The notes under the pieces: generated by a model
Database searches by the model: none
Told to the model about the DNA's origin: nothing
What the model saw: only the letters and a program-made list of their open reading frames with translations
Shown here: in pieces, positions 26,601 through 36,175 of the stretch
How the letters are laid out: every line of letters starts with the position of its first letter
How positions within the stretch are numbered: position 1 is the stretch's first letter
Translations under genes and position numbers: made by a program
NCBI GenBank assembly: GCA_910575585.1
Contig: CAJTGF010000054.1
Location: 1-37,424 of the forward strand
DNA: 37,424 nt
Reading direction: 5' to 3'
Source: Clostridiaceae bacterium
GTDB lineage: Bacteria; Bacillota; Clostridia; Lachnospirales; Lachnospiraceae

Positions 26601-27551
26601 ATGAGGATTGTATTTATGGGTACGCCGGACTTTTCCGTTCCGGTATTGGAAGCGCTGCTAAAAGCAGGTCACGAGATTGCCGGCGTGGTGACGCAGCCGG
26701 ACAAGCCAAAGGGCAGAGGCAAGGCGGTGCTTATGACCCCGGTTAAGGAAAAGGCGCTGGAACACGGCCTTTCGGTGTATCAGCCTTTAAAAGCGCGGAC
26801 TCCCCAGTTTGTGGAGATCTTAAAAGGGTTAAAGCCGGATGTGATGGTGGTGGTGGCCTTTGGCCAGATCCTTACCAAGGAGGTGCTGATGATCCCTCCC
26901 ATGGGCTGTGTCAACGTCCATGCGTCATTGCTGCCTAAGTACCGGGGGGCGGCTCCGATCCAGTGGGCGATCATTGACGGCGAAAAAGAAACCGGCGTTA
27001 CCACCATGATGATGGACGAAGGCATTGACACCGGGGATATGCTGGAAAAAACCGTGATCCCTGTGGCAGACGACGAGACCGGGGACAGCCTCCACGCAAA
27101 GTTAAGCGAGGCAGGGGCAAAGCTGATCGTCTCCACCCTTAAAAAGCTCCAGGACGGCACGGCGGTCAGGATGCCTCAGAGCGATGAAGGGACCTGCTAT
27201 GCCAAGATGCTGAAAAAGGATATGGGAGATATTGACTGGACGATGGATGCCGCAGCCATTGAACGGCTGGTCAGGGGACTCAATTCCTGGCCCGGCACTT
27301 ACACGTCATGGAATGGAAAGACACTGAAAATATGGAAGGCAAAAGCAGTGGATCAGGAGTATGAAGGCGCCTGCGGCGAGGTAGTCTATAAAGATAAAGA
27401 CACCATCCTGGTGAAAACAGGAAACGGGTGCCTGTCTCTTTTGGAGCTGCAGCCGCAGGGAAAAAAGCGGATGGCCGCGGACGCGTTTTTGCGGGGATAT
27501 CCGGTGGAAATGCACGCCATATTTGAGAGGGTGTCAACAGACGGTGTTTGA
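26601..27551 (+). CDS. fmt: Methionyl-tRNA formyltransferase
   Basis: A 316-residue enzyme that formylates initiator Met-tRNA using 10-formyl-THF. The N-terminal formyltransferase domain has FMGTPDFSVPVLEAL at the start and the signature HASLLPKYRGAAPIQWAI near residues 108-125, with the catalytic Asn/His/Asp set. The C-terminal tRNA-binding barrel follows from about 205 (WPGTYTSWNGK). Start at 26601 immediately follows the def stop, so translation is coupled. Length is normal. Confidence 0.96.
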   Translation: MRIVFMGTPDFSVPVLEALLKAGHEIAGVVTQPDKPKGRGKAVLMTPVKEKALEHGLSVYQPLKARTPQFVEILKGLKPDVMVVVAFGQILTKEVLMIPPMGCVNVHASLLPKYRGAAPIQWAIIDGEKETGVTTMMMDEGIDTGDMLEKTVIPVADDETGDSLHAKLSEAGAKLIVSTLKKLQDGTAVRMPQSDEGTCYAKMLKKDMGDIDWTMDAAAIERLVRGLNSWPGTYTSWNGKTLKIWKAKAVDQEYEGACGEVVYKDKDTILVKTGNGCLSLLELQPQGKKRMAADAFLRGYPVEMHAIFERVSTDGV

Positions 27552-27568
27552 GAAAGGAGCTGACGGAT

Positions 27569-28297
27569 ATGTACGGCGGTTATTACGGATACGGCATGGG
27601 GTTTTTTGACCCAACCATGATTTTGCTGCTTATCGGGACTTTGCTGTCTTTAGCTGCGTCCTCTATGGTGAACAGCACGTTTGCCCGGTATTCCAAGGTG
27701 CGCAGCATGACGGGGATGACCGGGGAGGAGGCGGCCAGACGGCTTTTAAATTCCCAGGGCATCTATGATGTGGCCGTAAGAGCAGTGGCGGGCAGCCTGA
27801 CGGACCACTATGATCCCAGGACAAAGACCGTCAATCTGTCGGAGAGCGTGTACCGGTCCGCCTCGGTGGCATCCATCGGAGTGGCGGCCCACGAGTGCGG
27901 CCATGCCATCCAGGACAACGTGGGGTATGCGCCTCTTCGGATGCGGGCGGCCTTTGTGCCGGTGGCCAATTTCGGCAGCAAACTGTCCTGGCCGCTGATT
28001 ATGATAGGGCTTATTATGGGCGGCAGCAATATGCTGACCAGGATCGGCATCTGGATGTTTGCGGCAGTGGTATTGTTCCAGCTGATCACCCTTCCGGTGG
28101 AGTTAAACGCCTCCAGGCGGGCCATTCAGCTTTTGGACCAGCTTGGGATCCTTGGGGGCCAGGAAGTGGGGCAGACAAGGAGCGTATTGGGGGCGGCGGC
28201 TCTTACCTATGTGGCGGCGGCCGCGTCCTCTATTTTGCAGCTTCTGCGTCTGGTGATATTGTTTGGAGGAAGCAGACGGCGTTATGATGACCAATGA
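27569..28297 (+). CDS. Membrane zinc metallopeptidase (YugP family)
   Basis: A 242-residue membrane protein of the YugP/PF04298 family, found beside fmt and rsmB in many Clostridia. A Gly/Tyr-rich N-terminus precedes the first hydrophobic segment (about 12-30). The zinc site HECGH lies at 108-112. Further hydrophobic segments are at about 140-155 and 160-180, and one near the C-terminus. Substrates are unknown. The frame is open from a TTG at 27548, but the ATG at 27569 has AAAGGAG nine bases before it. The rsmB start codon overlaps its 3' end. Confidence 0.88.
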   Translation: MYGGYYGYGMGFFDPTMILLLIGTLLSLAASSMVNSTFARYSKVRSMTGMTGEEAARRLLNSQGIYDVAVRAVAGSLTDHYDPRTKTVNLSESVYRSASVASIGVAAHECGHAIQDNVGYAPLRMRAAFVPVANFGSKLSWPLIMIGLIMGGSNMLTRIGIWMFAAVVLFQLITLPVELNASRRAIQLLDQLGILGGQEVGQTRSVLGAAALTYVAAAASSILQLLRLVILFGGSRRRYDDQ

Positions 28298-29663
28298 GAA
28301 AGAAAGAAAAGGCGTAAATCCCAGGGAGCTGGCGTTGGACATCCTCCTTGAGATCGTGGAGCGGGACGGCTTAAGCCATGTGGTTCTGTCCCAGGCGCTT
28401 TCCAAATATCAGTATCTGGAAAAACAGGACAGGGCGTTTATCACCAGGGTCACTGAGGGGACTTTGGAGTATCTGATACAGATCGACTATGTTCTTGGCA
28501 GATACTCCAGCGTGAAGGTTGAGAAGATGAAGCCTGTCATCCGCGCCCTGCTTCGGATGTCTGTGTACCAGATCCTGTACATGGACCGGATCCCCGACAG
28601 CGCCGTGTGCAACGAGGCGGTGAAGCTGGCGGCAAAGCGGCGTTTTCAGGGGCTAAAAGGGTTTGTCAACGGGGTGCTGCGGACCGTTTCCAGAAATAAG
28701 GGGCAGCTGACGTTTCCCGACGACCGGATCCGTTACAGCATCCCCCGGTGGATCTATGACATGTGGATGGAGGAGTATCCCAAGGAGACGGTAAGGAAGG
28801 TTTTGGAGGCGTTTTTGGATAAAAGCCGTCTCTGCGTCCGCTTATGCGCGGGCAGGGCGGAGGCAGAGGCCATAAAGGACAGTTTGATCCGTCAGGGAGT
28901 CCTTGTGGAGGATAGCGGCTATGGGGACGATCTGGTGTTTTTGGACCATGTGGACTATGTTGAGTCTTTGGAAGCGTTTCAGAAAGGATGGATCCAGATC
29001 CAGGATCTAAGCTCCGCCATGGTGGTAAGGGCGGCAAACCCTCAGAAGGGGTGGCGCTGCATCGATGTCTGCGGGGCTCCCGGCGGGAAAAGCCTTCATC
29101 TGGCAGAGGTCCTTGGGGGGACGGGGCAGGTGGAGGTGCGGGATATCAGCCATTCTAAGGCGGACCTTATTGAGGACAGCGTAAAAAGGCTGGGGTACTC
29201 CAATGTGACAGTTACGGTGATGGACGCCCTTTTCAAAGATGAAAAGTCCGTGGAGGCGGCGGATCTTGTGCTGGCGGACCTGCCTTGTTCCGGTCTGGGG
29301 GTCATGGGGCGAAAGCCGGATATTAAACTGCGGGCCACCCGACAGTCGGCTGAGGATCTGGCGCAGCTCCAGAGAGACATTTTATCTGTGGTGTGGCAGT
29401 ACGTAAAGCCGGGGGGGATCCTGGTCTACAGTACCTGCACCATAAACAGAAAAGAGAACCAGGACAATGCCGCCTGGTTTTCGGACAATTTTCCCTTTGA
29501 GCCTGTGGACATAAGGGGACGGCTGGGGGACGGCATCAGGGAGGACACCATGGAGCAGGGATACGTCCAATTGCTGCCGGGCATTTACCCCTGCGACGGG
29601 TTTTTCCTGGCCGTGTTCCGAAGGGTAGAGGAAAGGGCAGAGGACAGAGTTAAGGGGATATGA
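28284..29663 (+). CDS. rsmB: 16S rRNA m5C967 methyltransferase
   Basis: A 459-residue protein. The N-terminal 140 residues are a NusB-like helical RNA-binding domain; the rest is a SAM-dependent RNA methyltransferase. SAM motif DVCGAPGGKSLHLAE is near residue 262. The two catalytic Cys of the m5C family are present in LADLPCSGLG and STCTINRKEN. It methylates cytosine 967 (E. coli numbering) of 16S rRNA. Start codon choice (ATG at 28284 or 28287) is not fixed by a well-placed ribosome binding site; the GGAGG lies 14 bases upstream, inside the protease gene. Confidence 0.93.
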   Translation: MMTNEKERKGVNPRELALDILLEIVERDGLSHVVLSQALSKYQYLEKQDRAFITRVTEGTLEYLIQIDYVLGRYSSVKVEKMKPVIRALLRMSVYQILYMDRIPDSAVCNEAVKLAAKRRFQGLKGFVNGVLRTVSRNKGQLTFPDDRIRYSIPRWIYDMWMEEYPKETVRKVLEAFLDKSRLCVRLCAGRAEAEAIKDSLIRQGVLVEDSGYGDDLVFLDHVDYVESLEAFQKGWIQIQDLSSAMVVRAANPQKGWRCIDVCGAPGGKSLHLAEVLGGTGQVEVRDISHSKADLIEDSVKRLGYSNVTVTVMDALFKDEKSVEAADLVLADLPCSGLGVMGRKPDIKLRATRQSAEDLAQLQRDILSVVWQYVKPGGILVYSTCTINRKENQDNAAWFSDNFPFEPVDIRGRLGDGIREDTMEQGYVQLLPGIYPCDGFFLAVFRRVEERAEDRVKGI

Positions 29664-30751
29664 TGGAAGAGAGAACAGATGTGAAATCCCTGTTTTTCCA
29701 GGAATTGGACCAGCAGCTGAGGGAAAAAGGGCTGAAAGCGTTTCGGTCCGGCCAGATCTTTCAGTGGATTCATGAAAAACAGGCGGATTCGTTTGCGGAT
29801 ATGACCAATCTGCCTAAGGATCTGCGGCAGCGGCTTATGGAGGGGTATGACCTGGTGACGCTAAAGCAGGAGGATGTAAGAATCTCAAAGATCGACGGCA
29901 CCAGAAAGTATTTGTTTGGGCTAAAGGACGGCCATGTGATCGAAAGTGTGTGGATGAAATACCGGCACGGCAATTCCGTGTGCATCTCCTCCCAGGTGGG
30001 ATGCCGCATGGGATGCCGTTTCTGTGCCTCCACCCTGGACGGGCTGGAGCGGAACCTTAAGCCGTCGGAGATGCTGGATCAGATCTACCGGATCCAGAAG
30101 GATACGGGGGAGCGGGTAAGCCATGTGGTGGTCATGGGTTCCGGGGAGCCGTTGGATAATTACGACAATCTGGTAAGGTTTATCCGCCTTGTTTCCGACG
30201 AGAGAGGCTTGATGATCAGCCAAAGGAATATTACGGTGTCCACCTGCGGCATCGTGCCGGGCATACAGCGGCTTAGTGAGGAAGGACTGTCCGTTACCCT
30301 GGCGCTGTCCCTGCACGCCCCCAACGACCAGGTCAGGAGAAAGCTGATGCCTGTGGCCGGCCGGTACGCCCTTAAGGACATCCTTTCAGCCTGCCGCGGT
30401 TATTTTGAGCGGACGGGGAGACGGCTGACCTTTGAGTACAGCCTGGTAAAAGGGGTCAATGACAACCTTGAGGAAGCCAAGGCTTTGGCGGATCTGATAA
30501 AGGACCAGCAGGGCCATGTGAACCTGATCCCGGTGAATCCCATCAAGGAGCGGTCCTATGTCCAGTCGGACAACGGGGCCGTAGAACGGTTTCGGCGATG
30601 CCTGGAAAAAAGCGGCATCAACGTCACCGTAAGGCGGGAGATGGGGCGGGATATTAACGGGGCCTGCGGGCAGCTGCGCAGAAGTTTTAGGAAACGTACA
30701 TCCGTGACAAAAAGGAGGATTGATGAAGATGAGAGCATATGGGATGACTGA
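29663..30751 (+). CDS. rlmN: 23S rRNA m2A2503 / tRNA methyltransferase RlmN
   Basis: A 362-residue radical-SAM enzyme that methylates C2 of adenosine 2503 of 23S rRNA and of some tRNAs. The cluster ligands are C114-x3-C118-x2-C121 in CRMGCRFC. The conserved Cys near the C-terminus is in NGACGQL. Also visible are VVMGSGEPLDNYDN and LALSLHAPND. Two adjacent ATGs are available; the second overlaps the rsmB stop and is five bases after AAGGGG. Its 3' end overlaps the phosphatase start by about 25 bases. Confidence 0.95.
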   Translation: MEERTDVKSLFFQELDQQLREKGLKAFRSGQIFQWIHEKQADSFADMTNLPKDLRQRLMEGYDLVTLKQEDVRISKIDGTRKYLFGLKDGHVIESVWMKYRHGNSVCISSQVGCRMGCRFCASTLDGLERNLKPSEMLDQIYRIQKDTGERVSHVVVMGSGEPLDNYDNLVRFIRLVSDERGLMISQRNITVSTCGIVPGIQRLSEEGLSVTLALSLHAPNDQVRRKLMPVAGRYALKDILSACRGYFERTGRRLTFEYSLVKGVNDNLEEAKALADLIKDQQGHVNLIPVNPIKERSYVQSDNGAVERFRRCLEKSGINVTVRREMGRDINGACGQLRRSFRKRTSVTKRRIDEDESIWDD

Positions 30752-31469
30752 TGCGGGGAGGGTCAGAAACCGCAACCAGGACTATATTTATTGTTCATCA
30801 GATCCGGTAGGGGGCCTGGACAACCTGTTTTTGGTGGCTGACGGAATGGGCGGCCACAGGGCGGGAGACTATGCGTCCCGTTTTCTGGTGGAGGGCCTTG
30901 CGGAGTACGCGGGGCGCCGGCAGGGCGGCACGGCGGTACAGGTTATAAAAGAGGGTATCCGGCAGATCAACGGGGAGTTATATGAAGTGTCCCAGACAAA
31001 CAGCGCCCTTTCGGGCATGGGGACCACCCTTGTGGCGGCCTCCGTTGAGGGCGGGACGCTGTACGCGGCCAATGTGGGGGACAGCCGGCTGTATCTGTTT
31101 CGGGATGGCTGGCTGTTCCAGATCACCAGGGACCACTCCTACGTGGAGGAGCTGGTGGCACGGGGACAGATGGAGCGGTACAGCAGGGATTATCAGCAGA
31201 AGAAAAATATCATCACCAGGGCCATTGGAGTGGGAAGGCATGTGGAGGCGGATTTTTTTGAGGAGGCCCTTGTTGAGGGGGATATGCTCTTAATGTGCTC
31301 CGACGGACTTTGCAATATGCTTGGGGACGAGGAGATGGCAGCCGTCCTTAACGGAAGGGGTTCCCTTAAACAAAAGACAGAACGGCTTATTGGCCAGGCC
31401 AATGACCGGGGCGGTTTTGACAATATTGCGGTGATCGTGATCGATCCGCAGATAGGCGAGGTGGGTTGA
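30729..31469 (+). CDS. prpC: PP2C-type serine/threonine phosphatase (PrpC/Stp)
   Basis: About 246 residues from the ATG at 30729, ten bases after AGGAGG; an ATG at 30723 is also in frame. It has the PP2C metal-binding pattern: NQD near residue 17, ADGMGGH near residue 38, GMGTTLVAA, VGDSRLYL, CSDGLCNML near residue 192, and GGFDNIAVI near the end. It dephosphorylates targets of the kinase encoded immediately downstream. The stop TGA overlaps the kinase start codon, a coupling seen throughout Firmicutes. Confidence 0.94.
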   Translation: MRAYGMTDAGRVRNRNQDYIYCSSDPVGGLDNLFLVADGMGGHRAGDYASRFLVEGLAEYAGRRQGGTAVQVIKEGIRQINGELYEVSQTNSALSGMGTTLVAASVEGGTLYAANVGDSRLYLFRDGWLFQITRDHSYVEELVARGQMERYSRDYQQKKNIITRAIGVGRHVEADFFEEALVEGDMLLMCSDGLCNMLGDEEMAAVLNGRGSLKQKTERLIGQANDRGGFDNIAVIVIDPQIGEVG

Positions 31470-33799
31470 TGCTGAGAACAGGTGTTTATTTGCAGGGACG
31501 CTATGAGATATTAGGTCTGATCGGTTCCGGCGGGATGTCGGATGTGTACAGGGCGAAATGCCACAAGCTGAACCGCCTGGTGGCGATCAAGGTATTAAAA
31601 CAGGAATTCAGCAATGAGGAAGGGTTTGTGGGAAAGTTCCAGATGGAGGCCCAGGCAGCGGCCAGACTGTCCCACCCTAACATTGTTAATGTGTACGATG
31701 TTGTGGATGAAGGCAGCATTCACTATATTGTCATGGAATTGATCGAAGGGATCACATTAAAAAGCTACATTGGAAAAAAAGGATTTCTGGACGTGAAGGA
31801 AGCGGTGGGCATCGCCATCCAGGTGGCCCAGGGCATTGGAGCCGCCCACGAACAGAATATTGTACATAGAGATATCAAGCCCCAAAATATGCTTATTTCC
31901 AAGGACGGAAAGGTGAAGGTGGCGGATTTCGGCATTGCCAGGGCGGCTTCCACCCAGACCATGACTTCCGAGGCCATGGGATCTGTCCACTATATGGCTC
32001 CGGAACAGGCCAGAGGGGGCTACAGCGACACAAGGAGCGATATTTATTCTTTGGGGATCACCATCTTTGAGATGGTCACAGGGCGGCTTCCGTTTGAGGG
32101 GGAGAGCACGGTGGCCGTTGCCTTGGCGCAGCTTCAGGAACCGATCTCCAGGCCTACCTACTTTAACCCGGAGATTCCCGTAAGCCTGGAAGGCGTCATC
32201 TTAAAGTGTACGGAGAAGAAACCGGAGTACCGCTACAGCCAGATCGCGGAGGTGATCGCGGATCTGCGCCGTGTGCTGGTGTACCCGGACGAGGACTTTG
32301 TGCAGCTGGCCCCGGAGGTGGATATGGATGCCGGTACCGTGATTTTGCGCAAGGAAGAGCTGGAGGAGATCAAGCGGGGGGTGGATTCTTCCAGGGACTG
32401 GGAGGAGGAGCGGACATGGGAGGAGCCGGATGCCAGTGAGCCAAGAGGGGCCGGGGAATGGGATGGCCAGCCTATGGACGGCGGCGGCCAGAACTGGGAG
32501 AACGACCAGGGCTGGAAGGGGCAGGATATGCGGCAGGCAAATCCGCCCAGGGACCGGGAATATATGAGAGAGCGGGATCTTGGGGAGGAGAGAGCAGGCG
32601 CAAGAGACTGGGATTGGGAGGAGGACGAGGAGGACTGGCAGCAGGAACACCGCAGGAATCCCAACCGGAGCCAGGGAAAGAACCGGGGGCGGCGGCCTTC
32701 CGGCGACGGCGTACCCCAGGGGTTTGATAAGCTTTTGGCGGCCCTGGGGGTCCTGGCAGCCGTGATCATCGTGGTGATCCTGGTGGTGGTGTTCTCCAGG
32801 CTGGGCGGACTGTTTCGGTTTGGCTCCGGCGAGACGGAAGCCGACATCCAGACAGAAACCGTGGCGCCTACGGAGTCTCTGAATGACAGGGAGGTGGAGG
32901 CGCCGGATGTTTTGGGGCTGCCGGTGGATCTGGCAGAAGCCAAGTTAAAGGAGCGGACCCTGATCCTGAAAGTAAGCGGTTATGAGGATTCGGATACGGT
33001 GGATAAGGGCTGCGTCATCTCCCAGCAGATCCCGGAGGGGACCATTGTGCAGAAATATACGGCCGTCAGTGTGGTGGTCAGCAACGGCAGCGATCTGGTA
33101 AAGGTGTCGGAGATGTCTCTGGACGGCATGACCGGTGAGGCGGCAAGGCTGCTTTTGGAGCAGAATAAGCTGGTGGTCCAGGAGAAGACGGAATATGACG
33201 ACACGGTGGCCGAGGGCCTGGTGGTCCGGTTTGAGCCGGATAAGGCGCGGCCGGGGGAGACGGTGACTTTGTACATCAGCGCGGGGCCGGCTTCCGCCAT
33301 GCGGTCGGTGCCGGCTATCGACGGGCTGTTTGAGGAAGATGCCATCGGCACTCTGGCAGCGGCGGGCCTGGAACCGGGGGATGTGTCCGAGGAGTACAGC
33401 GACACCTTGGAGATCGGGTATGTGATCCGGCAGGGTGTCGAGGCGGACACTTTGGTGAAGGAAGGGACTCCCATCCCCTACACCGTAAGCCTGGGGCCGG
33501 AGGCAAAGCGGTATGTGGCGTCCATCAATGAGCACTACAACCTGGGAGGCAGTATCGGCCCGGGCGCCGTGGCCGCGGACGTGCGGGTGATGATCCGGTT
33601 AAAGCAGGTGGTCAACGGCGAGACGGTGTATAAGACCCTGATGGATACCATGGTCTACAACGGGACCCAGGATGTACCCATTACGTTTAGTGAGATCGAG
33701 GGAGAAGCGGGAGTGGCAAACGGCGAGGTTGAGGTGGTCAACGCGGATTCCGGCCAGGTGCTGGCCATCTATCCGGTGACCTTTACCCAGACCCATTGA
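31469..33799 (+). CDS. prkC: PASTA-domain Ser/Thr kinase (PrkC/Stk1)
   Basis: A 776-residue transmembrane kinase that senses cell-wall muropeptides or lipid II. The kinase domain (about 12-270) has the G-loop GSGGMSDVY, K41, HRD at 133-135, DFG at 153-155 and an APEQ motif, with TQTMT in the activation loop as likely autophosphorylation sites. A charged Trp/Glu/Arg-rich juxtamembrane linker spans about 300-415, longer than in Bacillus PrkC. The transmembrane helix is at about 422-447. Three PASTA repeats follow (about 475-675) and then an extra C-terminal beta-rich region of about 95 residues. Start overlaps the phosphatase stop. Confidence 0.95.
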   Translation: MLRTGVYLQGRYEILGLIGSGGMSDVYRAKCHKLNRLVAIKVLKQEFSNEEGFVGKFQMEAQAAARLSHPNIVNVYDVVDEGSIHYIVMELIEGITLKSYIGKKGFLDVKEAVGIAIQVAQGIGAAHEQNIVHRDIKPQNMLISKDGKVKVADFGIARAASTQTMTSEAMGSVHYMAPEQARGGYSDTRSDIYSLGITIFEMVTGRLPFEGESTVAVALAQLQEPISRPTYFNPEIPVSLEGVILKCTEKKPEYRYSQIAEVIADLRRVLVYPDEDFVQLAPEVDMDAGTVILRKEELEEIKRGVDSSRDWEEERTWEEPDASEPRGAGEWDGQPMDGGGQNWENDQGWKGQDMRQANPPRDREYMRERDLGEERAGARDWDWEEDEEDWQQEHRRNPNRSQGKNRGRRPSGDGVPQGFDKLLAALGVLAAVIIVVILVVVFSRLGGLFRFGSGETEADIQTETVAPTESLNDREVEAPDVLGLPVDLAEAKLKERTLILKVSGYEDSDTVDKGCVISQQIPEGTIVQKYTAVSVVVSNGSDLVKVSEMSLDGMTGEAARLLLEQNKLVVQEKTEYDDTVAEGLVVRFEPDKARPGETVTLYISAGPASAMRSVPAIDGLFEEDAIGTLAAAGLEPGDVSEEYSDTLEIGYVIRQGVEADTLVKEGTPIPYTVSLGPEAKRYVASINEHYNLGGSIGPGAVAADVRVMIRLKQVVNGETVYKTLMDTMVYNGTQDVPITFSEIEGEAGVANGEVEVVNADSGQVLAIYPVTFTQTH

Positions 33800-33841
33800 A
33801 CGAGAGTACCTAACAAACAAAGAGGGGGTTATGGGACAGAT

Positions 33842-34738
33842 TTGACAAATGTGACAGGTTTGACAGGAAAGATCATAAAGGGGATCGCAGGTTTTTACTA
33901 CGTCCACGGGGAGGACGGAGTGATCTATGAGTGTAAGGCAAAGGGGATCTTCAGGAACAAGAGGATAAAGCCGCTGGTAGGGGATGACGTAAAGATTACG
34001 GTGTTGGAACAGGAGCCGCCCCAGGGGAATATTGATGAGATTCTGCCACGAAAGGGGGAACTGATCCGGCCGGCAGTGGCCAATGTGGACCAGGCACTGG
34101 TGGTGTTTGCCCTGGCGGATCCTGCACCCAATCTGAACCTTTTAGACCGGTATCTGGTACTTATGGAGAAAAGCCGCATTCCTGCCGGCATCTTGTTTAA
34201 CAAGACTGATCTGGCCTCGAAGGAGGACAGAGCCAGATATGAAAGGATCTATGAGGCGGCAGGCTACCGGGTGCTGTTTGCGTCCGCAGGCCAGGGCATA
34301 GGGATGGAGGATGTGAGGGTATACCTGGAGGGAAAGACCACGGTGCTGGCCGGACCTTCCGGGGTGGGCAAATCTTCCCTGACCAATCGTTTGATGCCCG
34401 AGGCCAATATGGAGACGGGAGCGGTCAGCCAAAAGATACGCAGAGGAAGGCATACCACCAGACATTCGGAGCTGTTTTGCGTTGAGCCGGGAACGTATCT
34501 GATGGATACGCCCGGGTTCAGCTCTGTATTTGTGTTTGATATGGAACCGGAGGAGCTTGCAGGGTATTTTCCGGAATTTGAGTCGTATAAGGACGCATGC
34601 CGGTTTTTGGGGTGCGTCCACATGGGGGAGCAGGTCTGTGGGGTGAAGGACGCGGCGAAGGCGGGAGAGATCAGCAGAAGCCGCTATAAAAACTACAGGC
34701 TGATTTATGAGGAATTGAAAGGGAAAAGGAGGTATTGA
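33842..34738 (+). CDS. rsgA: Ribosome small-subunit GTPase RsgA
   Basis: A 298-residue circularly permuted GTPase that checks late 30S assembly. The N-terminal OB fold is followed by G4 (FNKTDL), G1 (GPSGVGKSS, residues 171-179) and G3 (DTPGF) in the permuted order. A C-terminal zinc knuckle is present (CRFLGC-x-H-x5-C). The start is uncertain: TTG at 33842 gives the full protein and GTG at 33851 is an alternative. A four-codon open frame starts with ATG at 33831 and its TGA overlaps the TTG. AGAGGGGG lies at 33821-33828. It follows the kinase, the usual order. Confidence 0.92.
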   Translation: MTNVTGLTGKIIKGIAGFYYVHGEDGVIYECKAKGIFRNKRIKPLVGDDVKITVLEQEPPQGNIDEILPRKGELIRPAVANVDQALVVFALADPAPNLNLLDRYLVLMEKSRIPAGILFNKTDLASKEDRARYERIYEAAGYRVLFASAGQGIGMEDVRVYLEGKTTVLAGPSGVGKSSLTNRLMPEANMETGAVSQKIRRGRHTTRHSELFCVEPGTYLMDTPGFSSVFVFDMEPEELAGYFPEFESYKDACRFLGCVHMGEQVCGVKDAAKAGEISRSRYKNYRLIYEELKGKRRY

Positions 34739-34739
34739 T

Positions 34740-35411
34740 ATGATCATACTTGCGCCCTCCCTTTTGGGAGCGGATTTTAAGCATTTGGAACAGGATATTA
34801 AGGCTGTGGAGCAGGCGGGAGCCATGTATCTCCATCTGGATGTGATGGACGGGGCTTTTGTCCCCAGTATTTCTTTCGGGATGCCTGTTATAAAGGCGCT
34901 GCGGAGCTGCACGGACATGGTCTTTGACGTACACATGATGGTGGAGGAGCCGGCCAGGTATGTGGATGTGGTAAGGGAATGCGGGGCAGATCTGATCTGT
35001 GTCCACGCGGAGGCTTGCAAGCATCTGGATTCTACGGTGAGACAGATCCGCCAGTCCGGCGCTAAGGCGGGGGTGGCCCTGAATCCGGCCACGTCTTTGG
35101 CGGCGGTGGAGATGGTGCTGCCACTGGTGGACATGGTGCTGGTGATGTCCGTAAATCCGGGATTCGGAGGCCAGAAGTTTATTCCTTACACGGTTGAGAA
35201 GGTAAGGAGCCTTAGGAGAAAGCTGGACGAGATGGGGCTGGCGGCGGATATCCAAGTGGACGGCGGCGTAACGCTTGCCAATGTGGAGGAGCTTTTAAAG
35301 GCCGGGGCCAATGTGATCGTGGCCGGTACTTCGGTGTTTCAGGGGGATGCCGGGGAGAACGTGGGACGGTTTCTGGAGATCTTTGACAGGTATGAAAGCG
35401 GCTTGCGATGA
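34740..35411 (+). CDS. rpe: Ribulose-phosphate 3-epimerase
   Basis: A 223-residue TIM-barrel enzyme that interconverts ribulose-5-phosphate and xylulose-5-phosphate in the pentose phosphate pathway. It begins IILAPSLLGADF, has HLDVMDGAFVPSISFG with the metal-binding residues, VHMMVEEP, and VNPGFGGQKF near residue 138. The final phosphate-binding stretch is VAGTSVF. The ATG at 34740 follows AAGGAGG and lies one base after the rsgA stop. Its stop overlaps the thiN start by four bases. Confidence 0.95.
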   Translation: MIILAPSLLGADFKHLEQDIKAVEQAGAMYLHLDVMDGAFVPSISFGMPVIKALRSCTDMVFDVHMMVEEPARYVDVVRECGADLICVHAEACKHLDSTVRQIRQSGAKAGVALNPATSLAAVEMVLPLVDMVLVMSVNPGFGGQKFIPYTVEKVRSLRRKLDEMGLAADIQVDGGVTLANVEELLKAGANVIVAGTSVFQGDAGENVGRFLEIFDRYESGLR

Positions 35412-36073
35412 AGACAGGGCTTATTATCACCGGCGGACGGATCCATAGGGACTTTGCCGGGAAGTTAATCAGGGAGCAGGGGGCTTTGGCAGACTGTGTG
35501 GTGGCAGTTGACGGCGGGCTGGAGGCGACAAAGGCCCTTGGGCTTGCGCCGGATGCCATTGTAGGTGATTTTGACACGGTGCCAGAGGAGATCTTAAAGG
35601 AGTACCAAAAAGATCCCCATATCTTGTGGGATGTCCACCGGCCGGAGAAGGACGAGACAGACACGGAGCTGGCCATTAACACGGCCATGAAGCTGGGCTG
35701 TAAGCGGCTGCTGATCCTGGGGGCCACAGGGGGGAGGCTGGACCATGAGCTGTCCAACATCCACCTGTTAAAGTTGTGCCTGGACCGGGAGACGGAGGCG
35801 TTTCTCTACGATCCCTGGAACAAGGTGTACCTTCTGGATAAGGGGAAGACCTTTCGAAAACAGCAGGTTTACGGCACTTACATATCGTTTATCCCTCTGA
35901 CCCAGCAGGTGAAAGGCATTACTTTGCAGGGATTTAAGTATCCACTTACGAATAAGGATCTGTCAATCGGGGAGGAGGCGGGCCTTTGCGTCAGCAATGA
36001 GCTGGCGCAGGAGGAGGCGGCCATTCGGTTTGACAGCGGGATCTTGATCTGCGTAGAGTCGAAAGATCAATGA
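35408..36073 (+). CDS. thiN: Thiamine pyrophosphokinase
   Basis: A 221-residue enzyme that converts thiamine to thiamine diphosphate with ATP. The N-terminal catalytic domain has DGGLEA, GDFDTV near residue 56, the motif EKDETDTELAI near residue 79, and GATGGRLDHELSN near residue 104. A C-terminal beta domain follows. ATGA overlap with rpe. The order prkC-rsgA-rpe-thiN is conserved in Firmicutes. It is the last gene of the run that begins with priA; no strong terminator follows. Confidence 0.93.
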   Translation: MKTGLIITGGRIHRDFAGKLIREQGALADCVVAVDGGLEATKALGLAPDAIVGDFDTVPEEILKEYQKDPHILWDVHRPEKDETDTELAINTAMKLGCKRLLILGATGGRLDHELSNIHLLKLCLDRETEAFLYDPWNKVYLLDKGKTFRKQQVYGTYISFIPLTQQVKGITLQGFKYPLTNKDLSIGEEAGLCVSNELAQEEAAIRFDSGILICVESKDQ

Positions 36074-36175
36074 AAAACTGGACTGGTCCAAAATATAAAA
36101 ACTGGCTATTTTTATCACTCCACTTATGTGTTATCATAAGGAAGATCTGATTACAACCATAAAGGAGTGAAGAAT

